DNA from: CBDEGU01 sp965238045 | GTDB lineage: Bacteria; Acidobacteriota; Terriglobia; Bryobacterales; UBA6623 | Length of the DNA: 64,000 nt | Direction of reading: 5' to 3' | Assembly (NCBI GenBank): GCA_965238045.1 | Contig: CBDEGU010000002.1 | Span: 124,001-188,000, forward strand | In this document: positions 19,252-28,083 of the stretch, in pieces | Layout of the letters: the number at the start of each line of letters is the position of its first letter | Position numbering within the stretch: position 1 is the stretch's first letter | The notes under the pieces: model-generated | Seen by the model: the letters and a program-made list of their open reading frames with translations, nothing else | The model's database searches: none | Told to the model about the DNA's origin: nothing | Translations under genes and position numbers: made by a program

Positions 19252-20547
19252 TCAAGCCGCTGTAGCATTTGCCGAACGCGTTACCGCCGGGTCGAGCCGC
19301 TCTCCCTCGGTGCGCGCGATGAAACTCGCGCACGAGAGGTCGCCGGTGAGATTGGTGATCGTCCGCAGCATGTCGAGGATGCGGTCCACTCCCAGGATCA
19401 GCGCGATGCCCGCCGCGACCTTGTCGCCCAGACCGACCGACTGCAATACGACGATCAGCGTAATGAGGCCGGCGCTGGGTACGCCGGCGGCGCCGATCGA
19501 TGCCAGCGTGGCGGTGAGCACCACGGTGAGCTGGGCGGTGAGGCTGAGCGGAATCCCGTAGATCTGCGCGATGAACATGACCGCGACGGCCTGATACAGG
19601 GCCGTTCCGTCCATGTTAATGGTTGCGCCGAGCGGCAGCACGAAGCTGCTGACCTGTTTCGATATACCGAGCTTGGTTTCCGCCGTGCTCATGGTCAGCG
19701 GCAGAGTAGCGCTGGAGGAAGAGGTCGAAAAACCGAAGACTTGGACCGGAACGATCCGCTTGAAGAAAGCGACCGGATTCAGTCCGGCGGCAAAGCGAAC
19801 CAGAAGGCCGATCGTGACGAAAGTGTGCAGCGCCAGGCCGGCCGTGACCGTGATTGCGTAGATCAGCAGGCTTTGCAGCAGATCGAGACCGAATTGCGCC
19901 ACGACAGATCCGATGAGGGCAAATACGGCGTAGGGCGCCAGCTTCATCACCCAGCCGATGACGATCATCGAAGCGCCGTTGATCCCCTCGAGGAACAGGA
20001 CCACCGTCCGGCGCTGATCGTTGGGCAGCAGACTGATGGCGGCGCCGAAGATCACCGAAAAGAAAATCAGCGGCAGCAGTTCGAAATCCGCCGCGGCCTT
20101 GACCGGGTTCCTGGGAATCATACCCAGCAGAACATCTGTCAGCGCGGGCGCCTCGGCGGCGATCTGCATGCGGTCCTGGGCTTCGCCCTCGAACTGCGCC
20201 GCAAGCTGATCACGCGTCGAGGGGTCGATCTGTCCGCCAGGCCGGATCAAGTTCGACAGCCCGAGGCCGATGGTGACCGCGATCGCGGTCGTCACCAAGC
20301 AGTAGAGAATCGTCTTGCCGCCAACCCGGCCCAGCTTCCGCAGGTCGCCGAGCGAGGCCGTGCCCACCATCAGACTGGCGATGACGAGCGGGATCACGAT
20401 CATCGTAATCAGACGAATGAACCCCGTGCCGACAGGCTCGAGCGAGACGAGAAGCTCTTGCAGCCAGTCTACCCGCGCGGCATTAGCGGCAAGGCCGAGC
20501 ACGGTCCCCAAGACCAGGCCCAGCAGAATCTTCGTGTATAGCTGCAT
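19252..20547 (-). CDS. Dicarboxylate/amino acid:cation symporter (DAACS)
   Basis: The 431-residue membrane protein imports acidic amino acids or C4-dicarboxylates with Na+ or H+. The re-entrant-loop Ser motif TSSSSATLPLTM and the NMDGTALYQAV motif are diagnostic of the GltP/GltT/DctA family. The N-terminus (LGLVLGTVLGLA) and about eight hydrophobic helices are as expected. A Glu/Asp versus dicarboxylate preference cannot be settled from sequence. Three 15-bp imperfect tandem repeats lie upstream at 20592-20636. Confidence 0.93.
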   Translation of the reverse strand: MQLYTKILLGLVLGTVLGLAANAARVDWLQELLVSLEPVGTGFIRLITMIVIPLVIASLMVGTASLGDLRKLGRVGGKTILYCLVTTAIAVTIGLGLSNLIRPGGQIDPSTRDQLAAQFEGEAQDRMQIAAEAPALTDVLLGMIPRNPVKAAADFELLPLIFFSVIFGAAISLLPNDQRRTVVLFLEGINGASMIVIGWVMKLAPYAVFALIGSVVAQFGLDLLQSLLIYAITVTAGLALHTFVTIGLLVRFAAGLNPVAFFKRIVPVQVFGFSTSSSSATLPLTMSTAETKLGISKQVSSFVLPLGATINMDGTALYQAVAVMFIAQIYGIPLSLTAQLTVVLTATLASIGAAGVPSAGLITLIVVLQSVGLGDKVAAGIALILGVDRILDMLRTITNLTGDLSCASFIARTEGERLDPAVTRSANATAA

Positions 20548-20591
20548 GGCGGGCTAGGGCCGGGCGCGGCGGTGGTGATGAGCGGCGAACA

Positions 20592-20636
20592 GCGCCGATT
20601 CCCGGTGCGCTGATTCCCAGTGTGCTGATTCCCAGT
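20592..20636 (-). repeat. Short tandem repeat, three 15-bp units
   Basis: Three imperfect tandem copies of GCGCTGATTCCCAGT lie between the symporter gene and the small conserved protein gene (units about 20592-20606, 20607-20621 and 20622-20636). The last two units differ at one base. It is one of a recurring class of 10-18 bp tandem word duplications in this window. Confidence 0.8.
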
Positions 20637-20656
20637 GGATAGAAGCCATGGACGGC

Positions 20657-21037
20657 TCAGGCGGATTTCGCGGAGGACTCGGTGAGCGTTTCGGCGGCGA
20701 CGTAGATCTTGAACCTGGGAGTTTGCGAGCCCACGCCCCAGCGGTCTACCTTCCACTCCGCGCGCAGAAACTTCACCTCCGGGTGAGCGCTCAGATCCAG
20801 CACAATCTGGGACGTGCCCTTGTAGAACTTCTGCGGGAACGCGCGCAACGGTTTGGCCTCCCAGTCTTCACCGTCGGCCAAGCCGCGAATAGCGACATCA
20901 AGGCTTTCCTGCTCGACAATGTCGAGAATTCCCAGCGTCAAAACAACGCTGGAACCAGACCGTTCGCCGATGTCAACGACCGGGCCGTCTCCGTTCTCAC
21001 TCACAGTGGTTTCAGACAGAAGAAACACGGGGGGCAT
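20657..21037 (-). CDS. Conserved hypothetical protein of an Acidobacteria-associated type
   Basis: The 126-residue protein starting MPPVFLLSETTV is soluble, with no signal peptide or membrane segment. It has alternating hydrophobic residues suggesting a beta-sandwich (VVLTLGILDIVEQESLDVAI, FYKGTSQIVLDLS, VKFLRAEWKVDRWG). I associate this type with acidobacterial genomes, where it is annotated hypothetical; that is recollection, not a search. No catalytic motif is visible. The frame is open upstream to 21373, but those residues are cysteine- and arginine-rich and unlike the rest, so the ATG at 21037 is preferred. Confidence 0.7.
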   Translation of the reverse strand: MPPVFLLSETTVSENGDGPVVDIGERSGSSVVLTLGILDIVEQESLDVAIRGLADGEDWEAKPLRAFPQKFYKGTSQIVLDLSAHPEVKFLRAEWKVDRWGVGSQTPRFKIYVAAETLTESSAKSA

Positions 21038-21277
21038 GGATGGACACCTGCTGATGCTGGTTTCGGAAAAATCCCATTGTAGCAAGAGCCTGGCCAAGGG
21101 GCCCTTCCCGATGACGTGGCCCGAACCCGCCAGGACGGAGTTCGCTGCCGCGCCGGGCGGAAGGCCGCGGCCCCTCAGCGATGCGAAACGGACTTGAGCT
21201 ACGCTAGTGGGCTGACGGTTTGCAATTCCGGCCGTTCGTCTGCACGGCGCGGAGATATCCACGTCAGGAGTTTCGCA

Positions 21278-22270
21278 TTGGCAACTGAAGACCGAGTCAA
21301 GATCCCGATGAAGATTCCGGTAAAGATTGTCGTCCCCGGAGATCATCCCATTCAGATCGCGGGATCGCCGCACTTGGACAAGCTAGAGCCCTACGGCGAC
21401 GTGGTCCTGTACTCGGACCACCCGGCGTCCTCCGAGGAAAAAGTAAAGCGCGCCGCCGATGCGGAAGTCATCATGAACACGCGCGGTTCGGTCAAGTGGG
21501 GCGAGGAGGAATTTCAGCACTTGCCGAAGCTGAAACTCATCTCTCTGTGCTCGATCGGTACCGACATGATCGACCTGGAGGCCGCGCGCCGCCGGGGGAT
21601 CACCGTCTGCAACCAGCCGGGCCGCACAGCGCCGGTCGTCGCCGAGCACCTGTTTGGAATGATGTTCGCTCTGTCCAAACGGGCCGCGTTTTTTACATCC
21701 AAGGTGAAGGCCGGCAAATGGCCCCGCAAAAACAACATCATGCTCCAAGGCAAGGTGCTGGGCGTGATCGGAACCGGCGCCATCGGCGCCGAGATGGCCC
21801 GCCTCGCTCGCGCCATCGGCATGGAGGTCATCGCCTGGACTTTCCATCCCTCCGCCGAACGCGCCGAGAAGCTGGGAGTCCGCTATGCCGGACTGGAGGA
21901 ACTTCTCAAGACGTCCGATGTCGTCAGCTTGCATGTGGCCGGATCGGAGAAGACCCGGCGAATGATCGGGAAACGCGAACTGGATCTGATGAAGCCCGGG
22001 GCGCTCTTGGTCAACGGAGCGCGAGGCGCCATCGTGGACACCGCCGCTCTGGTCGATGCCTTGCACTCGGGTCGGCTAGCGGGAGCGGCCGTCGACGTCT
22101 ATGACGACGAGCCCCCTCCGTCCGGCCATCCGCTGTTTGCCTGCGAGCAGGTCGTGCTCACTCCTCACTGCGCCGACATGACGCCCGAAGGAGTGGAACT
22201 GCTCAACAGCGGGGTCGTTGAAAACGTGATTGCCTTTCTCGAAGGCCGGCCACAAAACCAGGCAACCTGA
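21278..22270 (+). CDS. D-isomer-specific 2-hydroxyacid dehydrogenase
   Basis: The 330-residue enzyme reduces 2-oxoacids or oxidises D-2-hydroxyacids with NAD(P). The catalytic domain is followed by the Rossmann motif GVIGTGAIGAEMARLARAIG. Catalytic residues are seen as Arg in NGARGAIVD, Glu in VYDDEPPP and His in LTPHCADMT. The start is ambiguous: a TTG at 21278 has AGGAG 7 bp upstream and is chosen, while an ATG at 21308 gives a shorter but family-like N-terminus (MKIPVKIVVPGDHP). The substrate (glyoxylate, hydroxypyruvate or phosphoglycerate) is not resolved. Confidence 0.9.
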   Translation: MATEDRVKIPMKIPVKIVVPGDHPIQIAGSPHLDKLEPYGDVVLYSDHPASSEEKVKRAADAEVIMNTRGSVKWGEEEFQHLPKLKLISLCSIGTDMIDLEAARRRGITVCNQPGRTAPVVAEHLFGMMFALSKRAAFFTSKVKAGKWPRKNNIMLQGKVLGVIGTGAIGAEMARLARAIGMEVIAWTFHPSAERAEKLGVRYAGLEELLKTSDVVSLHVAGSEKTRRMIGKRELDLMKPGALLVNGARGAIVDTAALVDALHSGRLAGAAVDVYDDEPPPSGHPLFACEQVVLTPHCADMTPEGVELLNSGVVENVIAFLEGRPQNQAT

Positions 22271-22359
22271 AATCAAGCAACGTGAAACGCGGGCGGCGGC
22301 CTGCTACCGCTACTGGCACAACGCCCGCCCTCCGAAATTTCTGATACAACTTGGTTGAC

Positions 22360-25300
22360 ATGCACGCGCAACGGTTGCCACCGTCCCTCGCGGCGAGCAC
22401 AGTTATCCTCGCCCTTGCCGTGTTCTGGCTCGGCTGCGGGACTCCCAATACACCCTACGGCCATCTGAGCATTCCCGCCGGCTACCAAGTCGAGATCGTC
22501 GCCGGCCCGCCGCTGGTCGAGCGGCCCATGATCATCGACATTGACGAGCAGGGACGCCTCTATGTCGCCGAGTCCTCGGGATCGAACGACCCCGTCGAAC
22601 AGCAGCTCGAAGAGCGGCCGCACAGCATCTTGCGTCTTGAGGATTCCGACGGCGACGGCCGCTACGATCGCCGTACCGTCTTCGCCGACAAGATGATGTT
22701 TCCCGAAGGGGTGATGTGGTTCGACGGCTCGCTCTACGTCGCCGCACCGCCCTCTATCTGGAAACTTACCGACACCGACGGCGACGGCGTCGCCGACCAG
22801 CGTGAGGAATGGCTGAAGGCGAAGACGCTCACCCGCTGCGCCAACGACCTGCACGGGCCCTATCTCGGCCCCGACGGCTGGATCTACTGGACCAAGGGCG
22901 CCTTCGCCGAGCAGAGCTGGGAGCGGCCCGGCAAGGATCCCTTCGTCACGCGAGCCGCGCATATTTTTCGCCGCCGGCCCGAAGGCGGCCCCGTCGAACC
23001 GGTTCTGACCGGCGGCATGGCCAACCCGGTCGAAGTCGCCTTCACGCCCGAAGGCGAGCGGCTGCTCACCGCCACGTTTCTCGATCGTCCCGCGCTGGGC
23101 CAGCGTGACGGGTTCATTCACGCGGTCTACGGCGGGGTTTACGGAAAGGAAAACGAGGTCACAGACGATCATCCCCAGACCGGAGGCTTGCTTCCAGCGA
23201 TGACCCATCTGGGCCCCGCCGTGCCCGTTGGGCTGGCATACAGCCTGTCGAACAGGTCCGGCGATCCGAGGGAAGGATACGGCGGGACCCTCTTCGCGGC
23301 AATGTTTAACCTGCACAAGGTAACTCGCCACAAGTTGATTCCGCGTGGCTCGACGTTCGAGACCGAAGACAGCGATTTTCTCGTTTCCACGCACCCGGAT
23401 TTTCATCCGACCGACGTGATGGAAGACGCCGACGGGAGCCTGCTGGTGGTCGACACCGGGGGCTGGTACAAGCTGTGCTGCCCGACTTCCCAGCTCGCCA
23501 AGCCCGATGTCCTTGGAGCCATCTATCGCATTCGGCGGACGAACGCGGTTCCGCCGGACGACCCTCGCGGGTTGGACTTGGGCTGGAAGACGCTGCCGCC
23601 CGAGGGTCTCACCGCGCTTCTCGACGATGCGCGTCCGGCGGTGCGGAGGCGGGCTGTCCAGGAACTCGCCAAGCGAGGCGAGGCCTCGCTTTCCGCGCTA
23701 CGGAAGTCGATCGAGAGCAGTCCGGCCATCCGAACGCGGCGCAACGCCGTCTGGGCCGCGACGCGTATTGCGGGCCCGGCGGCACGAGAGACGGTTCGCG
23801 GCGCACTTGGCGACCGGCGGGAGCCGGTGAGGCAGGCGGCCGCGCACTCGGTCAGTGTCTGGCGCGACCGGCGGGCCTCGCCGCTTCTTCGGAAACAGCT
23901 CGGCCATGGAGGCCCGGCGCTTCGCCGGGCCGCCGCGGAGGCACTTGGACGCACGGGCGATAGCTCCGATGTCGCCGCGCTCCTCTCCGCAATCGGTGTA
24001 GCCGAGGACGAGGTTCTGCGTCACTCGCTGACCTTCGCGCTGATCGAGATTGCCGATCCAGATACAACTCGCGAAGGTCTGCAATCGGATTCACTTGAGA
24101 TTCGGCGAGCGGCTCTGATCACTCTTGATCAGATGGAGGGGGGAAATCTCGGTGTCGAAATCGTTCTGCCACTGCTCACCTCCGGCGAGCCGATGATGCG
24201 CCGGAGCGCGGAATGGATTGCCAGCCGTCATCCGGAGTGGGGAGGGCGTCTTGCCGGATTCTTCCGGGACCGTCTTGCCGCGAGGGATACGGACCCCGGC
24301 TCCCCGGCACGCCTGGAACAACAGCTTACGCGCTTTGTGGGAGACGAGGCGATTCAGGCCCTGCTCGCCGAGACTGCCGGCCAGCCCGGCCCGCGGCTGG
24401 GCCGTCTGACGGTTTTGCGCGTCATGGGGAACTTCCCGTGGAAGGAGACGCCGCCTGCTTGGGTCACCGCGTTAACGCGAACCTTGGCGTCGCAGGACGA
24501 GGGCATCCTCCGGGAGGCTGTATCGGCGAGCCGAAAACTATTGCCCGCCTCCCTCGGCGCCGGGCCTCTGGTATCCGCCCTTGCCGGAGTTGGACGCGAT
24601 TTGAGTATGCCGGCGGAGGTTCGGGCCGAAGCTCTCGCCGCCGCGGCGGATAGCCTCTCCGCGCTCGAGCCAGGGGATTTCTCGTTCCTGCTGAGTCAGT
24701 TGAGCCCAGAAACGGCGGTCCCGGTTCGAGGCGCCGCGGTCAGCGCTCTCTCCCTCGCCCGGCTCTCGGCCGAACAGCGGCTCGAGCTCGCGGACGCGCT
24801 GGCAGGTGTCGGGCCGCTGGAGCTTCCGGCGCTTTTGCCAGCCTTCGCGGCCGGAGGGGATCAGGCCCTCGGCGAAAGACTGCTTTCCGCGCTAGAGCAA
24901 GCCCGGGGCCGGGCAAATCTCCGGGCCGACCAGCTCGAAGACGTAGTCAGCGCGTTTCCGGCCTCTGTGCAAGAGCGAGCCGAAACTCTGCTCGTTTCTC
25001 TCAATATCGATCTCAAACAGCAGAAAGCCCGCTTGGAGGAGTTGCTTGGTACCCTGTCCGCCGGAGATATTCGCCGCGGCCAGACTGTCTTTAACAGCGC
25101 GGAAGCGGCCTGCTCGGCGTGCCACAAACTGGGCTATGAAGGCGGGAGCGTCGGGCCCGACCTCACCCGCATCGGGGAAATCCGCGACGAGCGCGACCTG
25201 ATGGAGGCCGTCGTTTTTCCCAGCGTTAGCTTCGTGCATAGCTACGAGCCAGTGATTGTTGTCACCCCGGAAGACCAATTCAGCGGCGTCGTGATCGAAG

Positions 25301-25485
25301 AGACCGCCGACTCCCTGCTGCTGGCCACCGGCGCCGATGAGCAGGTCCGCATCGCCCGCGCGGATGTCGAAGAGGTGAGACCCGGCAAGGTTTCGGTCAT
25401 GCCTTCGGGGATGGACGAGCAATTGACGCGCCGGCAACTCGCCGATCTGATCACATTCCTCAAGAACACCCGCTGGGGACCCTGA
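22360..25485 (+). CDS. PVC-type dehydrogenase lipoprotein with HEAT repeats and c-type heme domain
   Basis: The 1,041-residue protein carries a lipoprotein signal (hydrophobic stretch ending VFWLGC), so it should be membrane-anchored outside the cytoplasm. Residues about 30-380 form a beta-propeller dehydrogenase-like domain of the Pirellula/Verrucomicrobium type (TIGR02604-like; PEGVMWFDGSLYVAAPPSIW, EDADGSLLVVDTGGWYK). About 400-880 is an Ala/Arg/Leu-rich HEAT-repeat array. A heme c motif CSACH at 918-922 lies in the final domain with GPDLTRIG and a terminal helix (TIGR02603-like). Such proteins are thought to oxidise sugars or alcohols and pass electrons to cytochromes; the substrate is unknown. 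Confidence 0.9.
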   Translation: MHAQRLPPSLAASTVILALAVFWLGCGTPNTPYGHLSIPAGYQVEIVAGPPLVERPMIIDIDEQGRLYVAESSGSNDPVEQQLEERPHSILRLEDSDGDGRYDRRTVFADKMMFPEGVMWFDGSLYVAAPPSIWKLTDTDGDGVADQREEWLKAKTLTRCANDLHGPYLGPDGWIYWTKGAFAEQSWERPGKDPFVTRAAHIFRRRPEGGPVEPVLTGGMANPVEVAFTPEGERLLTATFLDRPALGQRDGFIHAVYGGVYGKENEVTDDHPQTGGLLPAMTHLGPAVPVGLAYSLSNRSGDPREGYGGTLFAAMFNLHKVTRHKLIPRGSTFETEDSDFLVSTHPDFHPTDVMEDADGSLLVVDTGGWYKLCCPTSQLAKPDVLGAIYRIRRTNAVPPDDPRGLDLGWKTLPPEGLTALLDDARPAVRRRAVQELAKRGEASLSALRKSIESSPAIRTRRNAVWAATRIAGPAARETVRGALGDRREPVRQAAAHSVSVWRDRRASPLLRKQLGHGGPALRRAAAEALGRTGDSSDVAALLSAIGVAEDEVLRHSLTFALIEIADPDTTREGLQSDSLEIRRAALITLDQMEGGNLGVEIVLPLLTSGEPMMRRSAEWIASRHPEWGGRLAGFFRDRLAARDTDPGSPARLEQQLTRFVGDEAIQALLAETAGQPGPRLGRLTVLRVMGNFPWKETPPAWVTALTRTLASQDEGILREAVSASRKLLPASLGAGPLVSALAGVGRDLSMPAEVRAEALAAAADSLSALEPGDFSFLLSQLSPETAVPVRGAAVSALSLARLSAEQRLELADALAGVGPLELPALLPAFAAGGDQALGERLLSALEQARGRANLRADQLEDVVSAFPASVQERAETLLVSLNIDLKQQKARLEELLGTLSAGDIRRGQTVFNSAEAACSACHKLGYEGGSVGPDLTRIGEIRDERDLMEAVVFPSVSFVHSYEPVIVVTPEDQFSGVVIEETADSLLLATGADEQVRIARADVEEVRPGKVSVMPSGMDEQLTRRQLADLITFLKNTRWGP

Positions 25486-25660
25486 AACCGAAATCATCAG
25501 AATTACGTGTCATCCTGTCAAGTGAATCCAACAATCAAGCGACTCAGGCCGTTGCATTGCGTTCCCGTCGCCCGAGGTTACAACTAGGCGCCAGACCACT
25601 ATTGCTTGGTCGTGCTTGTTTGTTCGTTTCTCTTAGAGGCGGATCGACTATTCTTAAGGT

Positions 25661-27007
25661 GTGGCCAGCCCCGGCATACAACCTCCGCGAGTTCGTCAGG
25701 CCTCCCCGGTCCAAGAGGCCCTGGAGCGGAAAATACGGTCCAAGACAGCGAAGACGGCCGTTGTGGGACTGGGCTACGTGGGACTTCCGCTGCTGGCGGA
25801 GCTGGGCCGCGCGGGCTTCCAGGCGATTGGAATAGAAAAGGATCCCGAAAAAGTCCGTCATATTTGTGCGGCGAAAACCTATATCCTAGATATTGACGCG
25901 GATTTTTTCAGAGAACTCGTTTCCTCCAAGCGCATCCAGGCCACGGGCGATGAAGGCATACTTAGCGACTGCGACACGGTCAGCATCTGCGTTCCCACGC
26001 CGTTGAGGAAGACGAAAGATCCCGATCTGACGCATATTGTCGCCGTTGCCGAGGCGCTGGCGAATCGCCTTCACCCGGGCATGCTGGTCATCCTGGAGTC
26101 AACCACCTATCCCGGCACGACCGAAGAGGTGATCTTGCCGATTCTCAATCGTTCCGGACTCAAGGTCGGGGAGGACTTCTTCTTGTGCTTCTCTCCCGAG
26201 CGCGTCGATCCGGGAAACCAGCGGTACAACACGCGCAATATCCCGAAAGTGATCGGCGGCATCACGGCGGCCTGCACCGAGGCCGGCGCCCTGCTCTATT
26301 CGCAGGCGGTGGACCGGGTCGTGGCGGTGAGTTCCACCCGCGTCGCCGAGATGGTCAAGCTGACGGAAAACACTTTTCGCATGATCAATATTGGCTTGGC
26401 GAACGAAATGGCTTTGATGTGCGACTGCATGAAGATTGATGTCTGGGAAGTGATAGAGGCAGCCGCCACCAAGCCCTTCGGATTCATGCCTTTCTATCCT
26501 GGGCCGGGGCTGGGCGGTCATTGTATTCCGGTCGATCCGCACTATCTCTCCTGGAAGACGAAACTGGCCGGCCATGAGCCCCGGTTTATCGAACTCGCGG
26601 CCCGAATCAATGGCTCGATGCCGCGATTCGTCGCCGCGAAGGTGCAGAACGCCCTCAACGATCACACCAAACCGGTGAGGGGCTCGCGAATCCACATCGC
26701 GGGAGTCGCCTACAAGAAAGATGTTTCCGACAGCCGGGAGTCGCCGGCCCTCGACATCCTGCAGCTCTTGTCGGACCAGGGCGGGGTGGTAAGCTACACC
26801 GATCATCTGGTACCCCGGCTCAGCCTTGGCGGCAATATTTTGGAGTCTCAGCCTATGGAAACCGCCGCCCGCCAAGCGGATTGCGTTGTCATTGTCGCCG
26901 ATCATTCCGCAGTGGACTACGAACGGCTGGTCCGCGATTCCCGGCTGATCGTCGATACGAGGAACCGCCTGCGCGGGTTCGACGCTCCGCACATTATTCG
27001 GCTTTGA
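25661..27007 (+). CDS. Nucleotide sugar dehydrogenase (UDP-N-acetylhexosamine 6-dehydrogenase type)
   Basis: The 448-residue enzyme oxidises C6 of a UDP-sugar to a uronic acid with two NAD, supplying surface polysaccharide. It has GLGYVGLPL (36-44), STTYPGTTEE, FCFSPERVDPGN, the KLTENTFRMINIGLANE helix, and the catalytic-Cys motif GLGGHCIPVDPHYLSWK. It resembles WbpA/WecC enzymes more than UDP-glucose dehydrogenase. The GTG at 25661 is the assigned start; there is no strong ribosome-binding site, so a slightly later start is possible. It is a single gene convergent with the NagB-like gene. Confidence 0.93.
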   Translation: MASPGIQPPRVRQASPVQEALERKIRSKTAKTAVVGLGYVGLPLLAELGRAGFQAIGIEKDPEKVRHICAAKTYILDIDADFFRELVSSKRIQATGDEGILSDCDTVSICVPTPLRKTKDPDLTHIVAVAEALANRLHPGMLVILESTTYPGTTEEVILPILNRSGLKVGEDFFLCFSPERVDPGNQRYNTRNIPKVIGGITAACTEAGALLYSQAVDRVVAVSSTRVAEMVKLTENTFRMINIGLANEMALMCDCMKIDVWEVIEAAATKPFGFMPFYPGPGLGGHCIPVDPHYLSWKTKLAGHEPRFIELAARINGSMPRFVAAKVQNALNDHTKPVRGSRIHIAGVAYKKDVSDSRESPALDILQLLSDQGGVVSYTDHLVPRLSLGGNILESQPMETAARQADCVVIVADHSAVDYERLVRDSRLIVDTRNRLRGFDAPHIIRL

Positions 27008-27127
27008 GGCGTTGCCGGGAGTAGCGCTGAGTGCGGAGCGGGCGGCGCGAAAAGCGGGCCAACGACGCGATCGCAGTCCTACGCGCGCCTTGGCCGCCGG
27101 ATGAGGAGCGCCCACACTATCCCAACG

Positions 27128-27982
27128 CTACCCCAGCCCAAGTTCGATCGGCTGAGCAGTGGCCTCGCCGGTTAGGATTTCGGCGTCTGGGTGCCCCTGA
27201 ACCAAGGTGGCCGGAAAATCGGTGCTCACCTCCCCGGCCACCGCAATGCGGAAGACCGCGCGATGACGCTCCCCGGCCGCCAAGTAAAGGCGGATCTTGC
27301 GGGAAGCGAGGATGTCCCGCATTCCCAGCGTCACCGCCATCGGAGGAATCGCGGCCGAGTCGCCCCCCGAGCAATGAATGCTCTGGACGATGATCGAATC
27401 GTCTCCCAGAACGACGACTCTGGTCAGCGAATCTCGCAGTTGCCCGGTCGAGACTCGATGCCAGCGAGAGATCGGCGGTTCGTTGAAGGCAACGTGCCCG
27501 TGATAGCCGATGCCGCCATAGCAGGCGTCGATTCCGCCCGCCTCTTGGATCTTCTCGCTGATCTGATCGATGCGGACCGGATGCGGGAAGTGGTACTGCC
27601 CGGCGGGCATGCGCAAGTCCGGGTCGATCTTCGAAAAAAAATTGTTCTTCATAAAGCCGGCGAAGCTAAGCGGGTGCTCTTCGGGAATCAGACGGCCCTG
27701 CCAGTCGAGGAATTCGTCCATTTGGAAGACGTGCACGTTCTTCCAGCTCAGCCGTTCGCGGTTGCTGATGGCGGCCAAGATCGGGTACTGCTTTGTCGGG
27801 CCCACGGGAAGGATGAGCCGCGAGGGCTCGCCGCGCTCGTTTCGCTGCTTGATCTCATCGGCGATCGAGCGGGCGAAATGCTCCAGGAGCGAAGCCGTGC
27901 CGGGAAGCAGACGGAAGGGAGTCTTCGCTTGCAGCCGGAGCTCGTCCACCGGCATTCTCATGAGCGCGCGTTGCTGGGTCAT
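27128..27982 (-). CDS. Glucosamine-6-phosphate deaminase-like protein with altered active site
   Basis: The 284-residue protein has the NagB/6-phosphogluconolactonase fold: LPVGPTKQYPILAAI near residue 58, FQMDEFLD with the ring-opening Asp (D89), and GIGYHGHVAFNEP. In NagB the last motif is GxDGHIAFNEP, with Asp as the general base; here that position is His161, while His163 and Glu168 are kept. The protein may deaminate or isomerise a different amino sugar, or be a divergent subgroup. It is a single gene, convergent with the sugar dehydrogenase and divergent from an MFS transporter, consistent with a sugar-use context. Confidence 0.82.
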   Translation of the reverse strand: MTQQRALMRMPVDELRLQAKTPFRLLPGTASLLEHFARSIADEIKQRNERGEPSRLILPVGPTKQYPILAAISNRERLSWKNVHVFQMDEFLDWQGRLIPEEHPLSFAGFMKNNFFSKIDPDLRMPAGQYHFPHPVRIDQISEKIQEAGGIDACYGGIGYHGHVAFNEPPISRWHRVSTGQLRDSLTRVVVLGDDSIIVQSIHCSGGDSAAIPPMAVTLGMRDILASRKIRLYLAAGERHRAVFRIAVAGEVSTDFPATLVQGHPDAEILTGEATAQPIELGLG

Positions 27983-28083
27983 AGCTGATTCATGGTAGCC
28001 GAGCCAGGCGCCTGGCCGGGGCTGGCGCGAAAGGACCGCTTGCACGCCTGGAGAAAATTTGCTGTAAGCTGTTGTGCAACCTT

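Noticed and set aside
18937..20541. A 534-codon plus-strand frame opposite the MFS and symporter genes
   Set aside because: The peptide is Arg/Asp/Gln-rich without family motifs and lies antisense to clear transporter genes.
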